Part shown: piece by piece, positions 7,129 through 14,701 of the stretch | Position numbering within the stretch: the first letter of the stretch is position 1 | How the letters are laid out: each line of letters opens with the position of its first letter | From: Deltaproteobacteria bacterium | Lineage (GTDB): Bacteria > Myxococcota_A > Polyangia > JACPQR01 | Direction: 5' to 3' | DNA length: 49,799 nucleotides | Assembly: GCA_016190375.1 (NCBI GenBank) | Contig: JACPQR010000065.1 | Span: 1-49,799, forward strand | Program-made: the position numbers and the translations under genes | Notes under the pieces: generated by a model | Database searches by the model: none | What the model saw: only the letters and a program-made list of their open reading frames with translations | Told to the model about the DNA's origin: nothing

Positions 7129-10100
7129 TCGCGTTCTTCGTGCGGAACCGGGCCACGGTGCTGATGCTCGTGGTCACGACGTTCGTCTTCGGCCTGACGA
7201 CCTACCGGGACATGCCCCGCGAGGCCGCGCCGGACGTGGAGATCCCGGTCGTCATGGTCTCGACGCCGTACGTCGGCGTCTCGCCCGAGGACATCGAGTC
7301 CATCGTGACCATCCCGATCGAGAACGAGCTGACCGGCCTGAGGGATCTGAAGAAGATGTCGTCGACCTCTGCCGAGGGCGTCTCGATCATCGCGCTCGAG
7401 TTCGAGCCCAAGACGGTGATCGAGGACGCGCTGCAGCGGACGCGCGACCGGGTGAACCGCGCGCGCGCCAAGCTCCCCCAGGACGCCGAGGAGACGGACA
7501 TAAGGGAGATCAGCTTCAGCGACTTCCCGATCATGATCCTGACGATCGCGGGCCCGGTGGACGAGGAGGTCCTCAAGAAGCTCGGCGAGAGGCTCGAGGA
7601 CGAGGCCAAGCGCGTCCCCGGCGTGCTCGAGGCGCGCCTCTCGGGCGGGCGCACGCGGGAGATCCGCGTCCAGGTCGACGCCGTGAGGATCTCCCACTAC
7701 GGCCTGACGCTACACGACGTGGTGGACGCGATCGGCAGCGAGAACGTCAACGTCCCTGGCGGCGAGGTCGAGGCGGGCGCGACGAGCTTCCTCGTCAGGG
7801 TTCCGGGGGAGTTCACCGACCCGCGCGAGATCGAGGGCGTCGCGATCAAGCGCGTCGGCGATCGGCCGGTCTTCGTCCGGGACGTCGCCCGGGTCGTGGA
7901 CGGGTTCGCCGACCGCGACACGTACGCCCGGATGAATGGTCAGCCTGCGGTCTCCCTCGCGATCTCGAAGCGGGTGGGCTCGAACATCCTGGACGTGGCC
8001 GACGCGGTGAAGGCGCTCGTCGCGCGGCATGCGCGCTCGTGGCCGCGCGGCGTGACCTACCGCGTCCTCGGGGACCAGTCGCGCTTCATCGTCGACATCG
8101 TGAGCGACCTCGAGAACAACATCCTCACCGCGCTCATCCTCGTCGTGGGCGTGCTCTTGGTCGCGATGGGGCTGAGGGCGAGCCTCTTCGTGGCGCTCAC
8201 GATCCCGCTGGCGATGTTCCTCACGTACATCGTCCTGTGGGGGCTCGGCATCACGCTGAACATGGTCGTCCTCTTCTCGCTCATCCTCACGCTCGGGATG
8301 CTCGTCGACAACGGGATCGTCCTCGTCGAGAACATCTACCGGCACGCGCAGGAAGGAGAGGACCTCACGACGGCGTCCATCGGCGGCGCGAAGGAGGTCG
8401 CGATGGCGGTCACCTCGTCGACGGTGACGACCGTGGTCGCCTTCGTGCCGCTCCTGTTCTGGACCGGAATCATGGGCGAGTTCATGTCGTACCTGCCCAG
8501 GACGGTGATCATCGGCCTGACGGCGTCCCTCCTGTCGGCGGTGCTCGTCATGCCCGTGGCGACGGCGCGTTACATGAAGGTCCGCCCGAGGCCGCCGGAG
8601 GTGGCGTATCAGGGGCGGTTCATGCGGGGCTACCGCGCGGTCCTCGAGTGGTCCATCCGCCATCGCTGGCTCTCGGCGCTCGTGGGCCTCGTTGCCCTCA
8701 TCGGGACCGTCCTCGCCTACGCGCGCTTCAACCACGGCACCGAGTTCTTCCCGTCCGTCGAGCCGAACCGCGCGACGGTGACCGTGCGCGCCGCGGATGG
8801 CACGGGGCTCGAGGCGACCGACGCGTTCGTGCGGCGAATCGAGGCGATCCTCGCCCGCGAGCCGAACGTGGACGTGTTCGTGGCCGAGACGGGCATCTCG
8901 GGCGGCGGCAACCCCATCGAGGGCTCCCAGTCAGCTCCCAACCAGGCCCGCCTCACCGTGGACTTCCTGCCGGACCACAATACCGCGGGTCCGGGAGAGA
9001 AGATCCGAGTCGAGAGCACGTTTCTGACGCTCGACCGGATCCGGGACGCCGTCGAGAAGATCGCCGGCGCCGAGATCGCGGTCGAGGAGGAGCGGATGGG
9101 GCCGCCCGTGGGCGCGCCCGTGGTGGTCGAGGTCTCCGGCGAGGGCTTTCACGAGGTCGGCGCGCTCGCCGCGAGGGTGCGGCGCCAGCTCGCGGGCGTC
9201 GAGGGCGTGACGGAGCTCGGCGACGACTACCGCGTGGGTCGGCCGGAGCTGCGCCTGCGGATCGACCGGGGCGCGGCGAAGCGCGTTGGCGCGAGCACGC
9301 GAGAGGTCGCGGCAGCCGTCCGCACGGCGATCGCCAGCGGCAAGGCGAGCACGCTCAGAGACGGCGAGGAGGAGTACGACATCGTCGTCGAGCTCGACCC
9401 GCGCGACCGCCGGAACATCCAGGCGATCCTGAACCTTCGCATCCCGGGCCGCGAGGACACGAGCCCCGACAGCTTCGCCGTCCCGCTCTCCGCCGTCGCG
9501 CGCTACGAGCTCGGGGGCGGCTCGGGCTCGATCCGCCACGTTGACCAGAAGCTCGTGGTGACGATCGAGGGGAACGTCGAGGAAGGCCAGAACGAGAACG
9601 CGGTGAGGGAGAGGGTCCAGGAGCACATCGCGCGCACCGCGGTGCCCGCGGGCTACGCGCTCCGTCTTGGCGGCGCGGACGACGAGCAGCGCGAGTCGCA
9701 GGAGTTCCTCTCTCGCGCGTTCCTCGTCGCGATCTTCCTGATCGCGATCGTGCTCGTCGCCCAGTTCAACCGCTTCGACATCCCGCTCATCATCCTCGGG
9801 TCGGTCGTCCTGTCGCTGATCGGGGTCCTCTGGGGCCTGGTCGTCACGGGCACGTCCTTCGGCATCGTCATGACGGGCCTCGGGGTCATCTCGCTCGCGG
9901 GCGTGGTCGTGAACAACGCGATCGTGCTCCTCGACTACGTCGAGAAGCTCCGGGCCCGCGGGCTGGACGTCGAGGAAGCGCTGGTGAAGGCGGGAATCAC
10001 GCGGCTGCGTCCGGTGCTCCTCACGGCCGTGACCACGATCCTGGGCCTGGTGCCCATGGCCGTCGGAACGTCGTACGACTTCGCCAAGCTCCGCTGGATC

Positions 10101-10292
10101 ACGGGGAGCCAGGGCGCGGCCTGGTGGGGCCCGATGGCGATCGCCGTGATCTTCGGCCTGGGCTTCGCCACGGTCCTCACGCTGGTGATGGTCCCGACGC
10201 TCTACAGGATCGCGGAGGACCTCCGCGCGGCTCGTGCGCGCGTCAAGTCGGCGCTCGCTCGCCTCGTCCGCCGGACGCCGCACAGCGCATGA
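7125..10292 (+). CDS. RND (AcrB/MMPL superfamily) efflux transporter
   Basis: 1055 aa, normal RND size, from GTG 7125. The classic architecture is visible: helix 1 in the first 30 residues, a large periplasmic loop, helices 2-6 with GMLVDNGIVLVENIYR, a second loop, and helices 8-12 with GVVVNNAIVLLDYVEKLR. In the proton-relay helix the AcrB Asp-Asp pair is Asp-Asn, a common variant outside the HAE1 core group. Substrate cannot be inferred. A 70-bp and a 28-bp piece of this gene (9986-10055 and 9458-9485) recur at 18462-18600. The 3' end merges into a sequence shared with 21265-21480. Confidence 0.93.
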   Translation: MIAFFVRNRATVLMLVVTTFVFGLTTYRDMPREAAPDVEIPVVMVSTPYVGVSPEDIESIVTIPIENELTGLRDLKKMSSTSAEGVSIIALEFEPKTVIEDALQRTRDRVNRARAKLPQDAEETDIREISFSDFPIMILTIAGPVDEEVLKKLGERLEDEAKRVPGVLEARLSGGRTREIRVQVDAVRISHYGLTLHDVVDAIGSENVNVPGGEVEAGATSFLVRVPGEFTDPREIEGVAIKRVGDRPVFVRDVARVVDGFADRDTYARMNGQPAVSLAISKRVGSNILDVADAVKALVARHARSWPRGVTYRVLGDQSRFIVDIVSDLENNILTALILVVGVLLVAMGLRASLFVALTIPLAMFLTYIVLWGLGITLNMVVLFSLILTLGMLVDNGIVLVENIYRHAQEGEDLTTASIGGAKEVAMAVTSSTVTTVVAFVPLLFWTGIMGEFMSYLPRTVIIGLTASLLSAVLVMPVATARYMKVRPRPPEVAYQGRFMRGYRAVLEWSIRHRWLSALVGLVALIGTVLAYARFNHGTEFFPSVEPNRATVTVRAADGTGLEATDAFVRRIEAILAREPNVDVFVAETGISGGGNPIEGSQSAPNQARLTVDFLPDHNTAGPGEKIRVESTFLTLDRIRDAVEKIAGAEIAVEEERMGPPVGAPVVVEVSGEGFHEVGALAARVRRQLAGVEGVTELGDDYRVGRPELRLRIDRGAAKRVGASTREVAAAVRTAIASGKASTLRDGEEEYDIVVELDPRDRRNIQAILNLRIPGREDTSPDSFAVPLSAVARYELGGGSGSIRHVDQKLVVTIEGNVEEGQNENAVRERVQEHIARTAVPAGYALRLGGADDEQRESQEFLSRAFLVAIFLIAIVLVAQFNRFDIPLIILGSVVLSLIGVLWGLVVTGTSFGIVMTGLGVISLAGVVVNNAIVLLDYVEKLRARGLDVEEALVKAGITRLRPVLLTAVTTILGLVPMAVGTSYDFAKLRWITGSQGAAWWGPMAIAVIFGLGFATVLTLVMVPTLYRIAEDLRAARARVKSALARLVRRTPHSA

Positions 10293-10540
10293 GATGAGAA
10301 GGCGGCTGTCGCCGATCGCTCGCCCGTGATAGCCGTGGCGCCAGGAGGGAACGGATGCGAAGACTCGTGGGCGTGCTGGTCGTTAACGGGGGGCTCTCGT
10401 CGGGCGGCGTTGCCGCCGCGGACGTCACCCCGGGCGCGCCGCTCCGCGGCACCGTTGGCGGCGATGGGCGTGCCCCCGTCAAGGCCGCCCACTCGCGACC
10501 ACCGACCGCGGCCCTGAACGATGGGCGGGCCGGATGACCC
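10283..10540 (+). pseudogene. Truncated 5' copy of the secreted-protein gene at 21382
   Basis: From 10303 the leader (GTCGCCGATCGCTCGCCCGT and onward), ribosome site (CAGGAGGGAA) and first about 35 codons (ATG at 10355, MRRLVGVLVVNGGLSSGG) match 21328-21480 with about a dozen differences in 150 bp. After about codon 33 similarity stops and the frame runs into unrelated sequence ending at 10540. It can encode only a signal peptide plus a short tail. A shorter match (AGCGCA[TC]GAGATGAGAAG) also joins the 3' end of the pump gene to the region upstream of 21382. Confidence 0.75.
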
Positions 10541-10808
10541 TCAGGAATCGCCTTCGCTCATCGCTGCCAAGGCTCTGAGCCGCTCGGTCAACATGTTCAG
10601 CCTGGCCTGGCTGGCAGCGTCGCCTTCGAGGTGGCCGGGCAATGCGTCGAGGAATGCCCCTACCGACAGCAAGCTCTTGATCCTCCTCGCGATGCGCTGC
10701 TGGGTCCGTGATGAGAAGCTCACGGACGGCTCCTCCCACGAGGACGACGCGGTCTCGCAAGGGGCCCAATCGCTTCACGACATCGATCAGGACGTCGATG
10801 TTCTTCAT
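10541..10808 (-). pseudogene. Nucleotidyltransferase (AbiEii-like) gene with the catalytic core deleted
   Basis: The ATG at 10808 overlaps the upstream regulator stop (ATGA). The first 35 codons (MKNIDVLIDVVKRLGPLRDR, then VVLVGGAVRELLITDPA) are the N-terminus of a nucleotidyltransferase of the AbiEii type. The frame then breaks near 10700, and in another frame a C-terminus of the same kind follows (FLDALPGHLEGDAASQARLN, then LTERLRALA) to the stop at 10541. The middle, about 150-180 residues with the metal-binding Asp residues, is missing. By family knowledge the intact protein would be about 250 aa and act as toxin-like partner of the upstream gene. Confidence 0.7.
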
Positions 10809-11308
10809 CCAAGCCTGCTCCTGAGCTCCCTGACGGCGATCTCGCGCTCTCGGGCTCGTCCAAGACGGACGGCGTCGACCAAGGCGAGCCACTCGTAGAG
10901 TCGTGCGTCCGCCCGCGCGGCGTATGGCACCGACCGATAGAGCGGCTCCACACCCTCGCCTCGAACCTCTCCCTCGGGGTCCGGCCAGACCGGAGGAAGG
11001 TCGAGACTTCCGCGGAAGTGCGCTTTCAGCGGTGCCGCGGCATGGGAGGTCGGCATCCCGCGCGTGAGGCTCGTTCTCGCTGCTGGGAACGCATACTTCA
11101 TCCCATGCACCAGGAACTCCAGAAGCGCGCTGCGATTCACGGTTCGCTTGGCAGACAGGAAGAGTCCAGCCTCGGTGGCTCTCTTGATCGCGGCATGAAC
11201 CTCCGAAGCGCTCATCCCGAGCTCGGCAGCCAATGCCGGGTACGTCCACGACCGGTTTCCACGGGCGACCAGCTTCAGGAGCACGAAGACGTCTTGTGAC
11301 TTGAGCAC
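10805..11308 (-). CDS. Winged-helix regulator-like protein paired with the nucleotidyltransferase remnant
   Basis: 167 aa from GTG 11308. The N-terminus VLKSQDVFVLLKLVARG and WTYPALAAELGMSASEVHAA form a helix-turn-helix, followed by a conserved body (ALLEFLVHGMKYAFPA, GMPTSHAAAPL, PPVWPDPEGEVRGE, EPLYRSVP). I recognise this as a widespread uncharacterised protein usually encoded directly before a nucleotidyltransferase, an arrangement like the AbiEi/AbiEii TA pairs. Overlap with the downstream frame is 4 nt. The upstream promoter has repeats in its spacer, which suggests autoregulation. Confidence 0.7.
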   Translation of the reverse strand: MLKSQDVFVLLKLVARGNRSWTYPALAAELGMSASEVHAAIKRATEAGLFLSAKRTVNRSALLEFLVHGMKYAFPAARTSLTRGMPTSHAAAPLKAHFRGSLDLPPVWPDPEGEVRGEGVEPLYRSVPYAARADARLYEWLALVDAVRLGRAREREIAVRELRSRLG

Positions 11309-11344
11309 GGACAATAGTCTATTCGCGAATCGCGAATCGCGCAA
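11309..11344 (-). promoter_or_regulatory. Leaderless promoter with operator-like repeats in the spacer
   Basis: On the minus strand TTGCGC (11344-11339), a 17-bp spacer and TAGACT (11321-11316) are followed by 7 nt and the GTG at 11308, so the transcript should begin at or beside the start codon. The spacer contains the palindrome ATTCGCGAAT (11321-11330) and a repeated CGCGAAT (11324-11330, 11331-11337), well placed for repressor binding. Confidence 0.5.
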
Positions 11345-11710
11345 CTTCGCCACGAACCGTGGCGGCGATTGGGCTCTCGATACCATCGATGCAGAGGGAC
11401 GGACCGGCTTCTATCCGTCCCTGGCTGTCGATGCCGGCGGAGCCGTCAACATCGCCTACCACGGCAGGACCAACTTCCTGGTCCGCTTCGCCGAGAACCG
11501 TGGCGGCGATTGGGCTCTCGACACGGTCGATGATGTCGAATGGCCCGCATCGGGTCCCCTGTCCCTGGGACTCGACGCCGCCGGAGCGGCGCACATCGCC
11601 TACGAGGGCGGCATCGAGAGGAACCTGGGCTACGTCACCAACGCGAACGGCCAGTGGGCGTCCGAGACGATCGACGAAGAGGATACGACCGGAGGTCGGG
11701 GCGCTCACTT
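11339..11710 (+). pseudogene. Fragment of a repeat (beta-propeller-like) surface protein
   Basis: Two and a half repeats of about 46 aa are visible, each with [AT]xNRGGDWALDT[IV]D, then PSLAVDAGGAVNIAY-like or LSLGLDAAGAAHIAY strands. The 25-bp core around AACCGTGGCGGCGATTGGGC occurs twice (about 11356 and 11498). There is no signal peptide or start on the left, where the frame collides with the divergent promoter, and coding character fades near 11710. It is an internal piece of a secreted repeat protein. From 11711 to 11937 I see no gene. Confidence 0.55.
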
Positions 11711-11937
11711 CACTGGCACTGCTCCGCGCTGCACGTCGCCAGATCGTCCGGCGCCGACAGCGGTCGATCTCTCGACGGCCATCCCCCAGGTTCGTCGGTG
11801 GCAACTTGCCACCGTACCGCTCGACAAGCCGCAGGCCGGCGGCGGAGCACCGACGGCCTGGCGGCGGGGCTCGAGGCGACTGGCGACCCGCCACCGTTCG
11901 CCATGGCGACCGCCGGTCCTCAGGGCAACGCCGGCTG

Positions 11938-12186
11938 TCAGTCACGATAGGCCCCGCCCCGTGGGAGCACGCGAACGACGGTGATCGTCTTGCTGTCCAT
12001 CCGAAACAGGACTCGCCAGTCGCCAACCCGCAGCCGGTAGCCGTCCTGCCCCTTCAGCCGCTCGACGCTACCGTGCCCGATGGCAGCGAACCGCTCGACG
12101 GCCTCGACGATGCGACGGCAGACGGCGGTACCGTGGCGCTCCGTGTCCTTGACCGCCGGTTGCTCCCAACGGACGCTCCGGCTCAC
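11938..12186 (-). CDS. RelE/ParE-superfamily toxin
   Basis: 82 aa from GTG 12186. The C-terminal half GSVERLKGQDGYRLRVGDWR and VLFRMDSKTITVVRVLPRGG is the RelE/ParE fold signature (L-xG-xxx-YRLRVGDYRVLF). RelE relatives cut mRNA on ribosomes, ParE relatives poison gyrase; this sequence, with the basic loop and RVLPRG end, looks closer to RelE, but I cannot settle it. The start overlaps the antitoxin stop by 4 nt (GTGA). Confidence 0.85.
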   Translation of the reverse strand: MSRSVRWEQPAVKDTERHGTAVCRRIVEAVERFAAIGHGSVERLKGQDGYRLRVGDWRVLFRMDSKTITVVRVLPRGGAYRD

Positions 12187-12377
12187 AGCCCCAGCTTGCG
12201 ACGCAACTGCTCGGTGGTGAGAGCCTTCGCGCGCTGGCGCCCCGAACGGGATTCCTCGAGCGCGGCCCGCTCCTCGGGAGTCACAGGCTCGTCATCCTCG
12301 GGGGCCTCGGCGAGCGCCTTGGCGACCGGGTCCTCCGGTGGCGGCGCGATCTTGCGACTGGCGGGCGACCTGGGCAT
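12183..12377 (-). CDS. Cognate antitoxin of the RelE-type toxin
   Basis: 64 aa, strongly acidic in the middle (EAPEDDEPVTPEERAALEES) with a basic C-terminus ending QLRRKLGL. It precedes and overlaps the toxin gene, the usual antitoxin-first order. The PVTPEERAALEES segment is a recurrent motif of small RelB-like antitoxins. The N-terminus (residues 1-25) is low in structure and I cannot identify a DNA-binding fold. Confidence 0.75.
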   Translation of the reverse strand: MPRSPASRKIAPPPEDPVAKALAEAPEDDEPVTPEERAALEESRSGRQRAKALTTEQLRRKLGL

Positions 12378-12413
12378 CTCGTTACGTAGGGTAGCACCCG
12401 GTTGTGTCTCGTT

Positions 12414-13463
12414 CTACCCCGTCTCTTTAGGTGTTGCGAGGAAACGTGCGGGGTGGGCGAGCGCGCCGAGGAGGCCCCGTCGGCCCCGAACGCCGAGACG
12501 CCGGCAGGCATCTCGCACGTGCGTCGCGACGGTGCCTTCCCTGATCCCGAGCTCCTGGGCGATCTCGCCGTCGCTCATGTCCCGCCCGAGCAAGTGGAGG
12601 ATCTGGCGCTGACGGTCGGTCAGGCGGTCGGGCCCGATCGCGGGGCCCGGACGGTTCTCGACGGCCGCCCAGTAGCGATGCATGCCCGTCTCCCAGTGCT
12701 CGACGAGGCTCCACCGGCCGGCGACGAGGGCGACTCGCAGGGCGAGGGCCGCCTCGGGGTCGCGCCGCGAGAGCGGGCCCCTCGCCCGCTCGATGCCGTG
12801 GACCGCAGCGGCCAGGGACGCTCGGGGACGGCTCGGGGCGGCCACCGGCGCGGCATCCAGGATCCGCCCCGCCGGGGAGAGTCGCGCCTCCACTGCACGG
12901 GGGGACCCGCCGATCGTGGCCTTGACGAGGCGCGCCGCGGCCGAGACGTGGGGCGCCAGGGCCGTGAGCGCCGGCAGCGCGGGTCCATCCTCGATCGGAG
13001 GGCGTAGCTCGAGGCCGATCGCCAGGAGACCGGGCAGACCGCCGTCCGTGGTCGCGAGGATGACCTGATCGCGGACCCCTTCCGCGTTCAGGGCTCGCCC
13101 GAGCGGGGAACGCGCGAAGAACGCATCGGCGGCGACGTCCTTCTGGCGAAAAGCGGGGCGGCCCTCGAAGCACCGGGTGAGCGCGGCCTTGAAGTCGTCG
13201 AACGCGCCGGGCTCGGACACGCACATCTCCGAGGTCATCGCGAACAGCCGCTGTGCGACGTCACCGCCAAGCTCGACCGCGACGGGCACGGGCACGGGCG
13301 AGTCCGGCCCTCCCGATTGCGTGCCGAAGAGCATGGCCATGTAGCTGTCGATCGCGGTCGCCGACCGGAGCTCGCCGACGACGCGGCCCAGCCATGCCCC
13401 TGCGTCCTCCACCGCGTAGACGCGATCCACGGCCGCGAGGACCCGACCGAGGTCCGCGCTCAC
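12414..13463 (-). CDS. LuxR-family transcriptional regulator (second of a pair)
   Basis: 349 aa from GTG 13463, which overlaps the stop of the preceding gene (GTGA). The last 65 residues form a LuxR/GerE helix-turn-helix: LTDRQRQILHLLGRDMSDGE, then IAQELGIREGTVATHVRDACRRLGV. There is no receiver domain; about 250 N-terminal residues form an unrecognised, possibly GAF-like sensory region with FGTQSGGPDS and a later LTALAPHVSAAARL helix as in GAF-LuxR proteins. Coupling to the upstream LuxR suggests a heteromeric pair or tandem duplication; the two sequences are only distantly similar. Confidence 0.8.
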   Translation of the reverse strand: MSADLGRVLAAVDRVYAVEDAGAWLGRVVGELRSATAIDSYMAMLFGTQSGGPDSPVPVPVAVELGGDVAQRLFAMTSEMCVSEPGAFDDFKAALTRCFEGRPAFRQKDVAADAFFARSPLGRALNAEGVRDQVILATTDGGLPGLLAIGLELRPPIEDGPALPALTALAPHVSAAARLVKATIGGSPRAVEARLSPAGRILDAAPVAAPSRPRASLAAAVHGIERARGPLSRRDPEAALALRVALVAGRWSLVEHWETGMHRYWAAVENRPGPAIGPDRLTDRQRQILHLLGRDMSDGEIAQELGIREGTVATHVRDACRRLGVRGRRGLLGALAHPARFLATPKETG

Positions 13464-14137
13464 GGCTCGTCCTTCCCCGCGCCCGCGCGCCGAGCCGCCT
13501 CTTCGGCGCTCCGGGCGAGCAGCGCCGCGACCTCCCGCCGCGATCCGGCGTCGAGCTTCCTCGAGGCCGAGCGGAGCTGGTTTGCGACGGTGCGTGGCGA
13601 GGTGCCGAGGGCCTCGGCGATCTCGCGATCCAGGAGGCCCTCGGAGGCGAGGAGGCACACGGCGCGCTCGCGCGGCGCAAGTCGCGAGGCAGGCGGGGCG
13701 AGCAGCGGGTCCAGGGGCGCGCGGAGCACGACGACCTCGCCGGTCTGCGTGCTCAGACGCTCGACGACCTCGGCACTTCCGACAGACGCACGCGTCGCGG
13801 CCTCGGGCAGCCCGAGGAGCCGGCGGGCATGCGGCACGAGCGGCGCCGCACGTCCGGGCGCCGAGCGCGCTGGTGCTCGACCTCGGAATCGGAGCACGGC
13901 CTCGAGCCCGTCGGTCCCGAGCGTGCCGAGCGGGATGCGGGCGATGGTCTCGCCCGGCCGGCTTCGCGCCACGGCGCCGGCCTTGACGATCCGGCAGCCC
14001 AGGGCGCCCGTGAGCGCTCTGAAGGCGGCAGCGAGCCGCACACGCCGGCCTCGCGGCGATCCCGGCGCATACAGACCGGGCAGCATGCCGAGGAGAAGCT
14101 CGACGGATTCACTCCCGGCGCCGCCGCGGTCTCTCAT
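13460..14137 (-). CDS. LuxR-family transcriptional regulator (first of a pair)
   Basis: 225 aa if started at the ATG at 14137; the frame is open further upstream, so the start is uncertain. The C-terminal domain reads LAPRERAVCLLASEGLLDRE followed by IAEALGTSPRTVANQLRSASRKLD, a GerE-type helix-turn-helix. The N-terminal 140 residues begin ESVELLLGMLPGLYAPG and have no recognised domain. It overlaps the next LuxR gene by 4 nt. Both lie downstream, on the same strand, of the FG-GAP lipoprotein gene. Confidence 0.75.
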   Translation of the reverse strand: MRDRGGAGSESVELLLGMLPGLYAPGSPRGRRVRLAAAFRALTGALGCRIVKAGAVARSRPGETIARIPLGTLGTDGLEAVLRFRGRAPARSAPGRAAPLVPHARRLLGLPEAATRASVGSAEVVERLSTQTGEVVVLRAPLDPLLAPPASRLAPRERAVCLLASEGLLDREIAEALGTSPRTVANQLRSASRKLDAGSRREVAALLARSAEEAARRAGAGKDEP

Positions 14138-14292
14138 CGAGGCCCCGGCGAGACTGAGGGCGGCGCTGGCGAGGCTTCCGCGGCCGCGAGGCGCGGTCTG
14201 ATCCACGGCGCGCCCCGCATCCGTGCAAGATACTCGATCGGGCGCACTCGACGGAAGAGCGCGTCGACCGGCCACGCCCCCGCGACGTCCGG

Positions 14293-14700
14293 TCACCTCC
14301 GGGCATGGGCGCATCGACCGTAGCCGTTCTCGTCGCCCTCGCAGGTGTCGGCGGTGGCCGGGTCGCCGTCGTCGCAGTCTTGGCCGCCCTGCCCGAAGTA
14401 GCAGCGCACGTCGACCGAGGCGCTCAGGGTCCCGCACCATTCTCGGCCATCCCGGTCGCGCACCGCCGCGGCGACCTCGATCGTGTGACCGTCGAGGTTG
14501 GCGAGGTGCTGCCCATCCTCCAGCATCGCAAACAGCTTCCCGCCCGCCACGTGGTGATCGGGAAGCTGGGGGTCCGGCTGGAAGGAGGTCCTGCCCTGGG
14601 AACCATACACGGGGTTGTCGCGGTCGGTTCGATCGACTCCGTACCGGGCACGAGACAACGACCCCGCCGGCAGCGCCGAGGCGCTGGTCGGGACGGCGTC
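14293..14700 (-). pseudogene. C-terminal fragment of a secreted protein fused behind the FG-GAP gene
   Basis: This stretch keeps coding character in the frame that the FG-GAP gene used before its frameshift: RARYGVDRTDRDNPVYGSQG, LPDHHVAGGKLFAMLEDGQH, LDGHTIEVAAAVRDRDGREW and a Cys-rich end (DCDDGDPATADTC). It has no start of its own. The ending resembles the CDDG-x-x-x-T-x-D-x-C tails of other extracellular proteins of this group. It is either the true C-terminus of the FG-GAP protein restored by two frameshifts, or a fragment of another gene. Confidence 0.5.
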
Positions 14701-14701
14701 C

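Noticed and set aside
7125..10292. Asp-Asn in the pump's proton-relay helix as evidence of inactivity
   Set aside because: LVDN instead of LVDD is common in non-HAE1 RND pumps, so it is not by itself a sign of loss of function.
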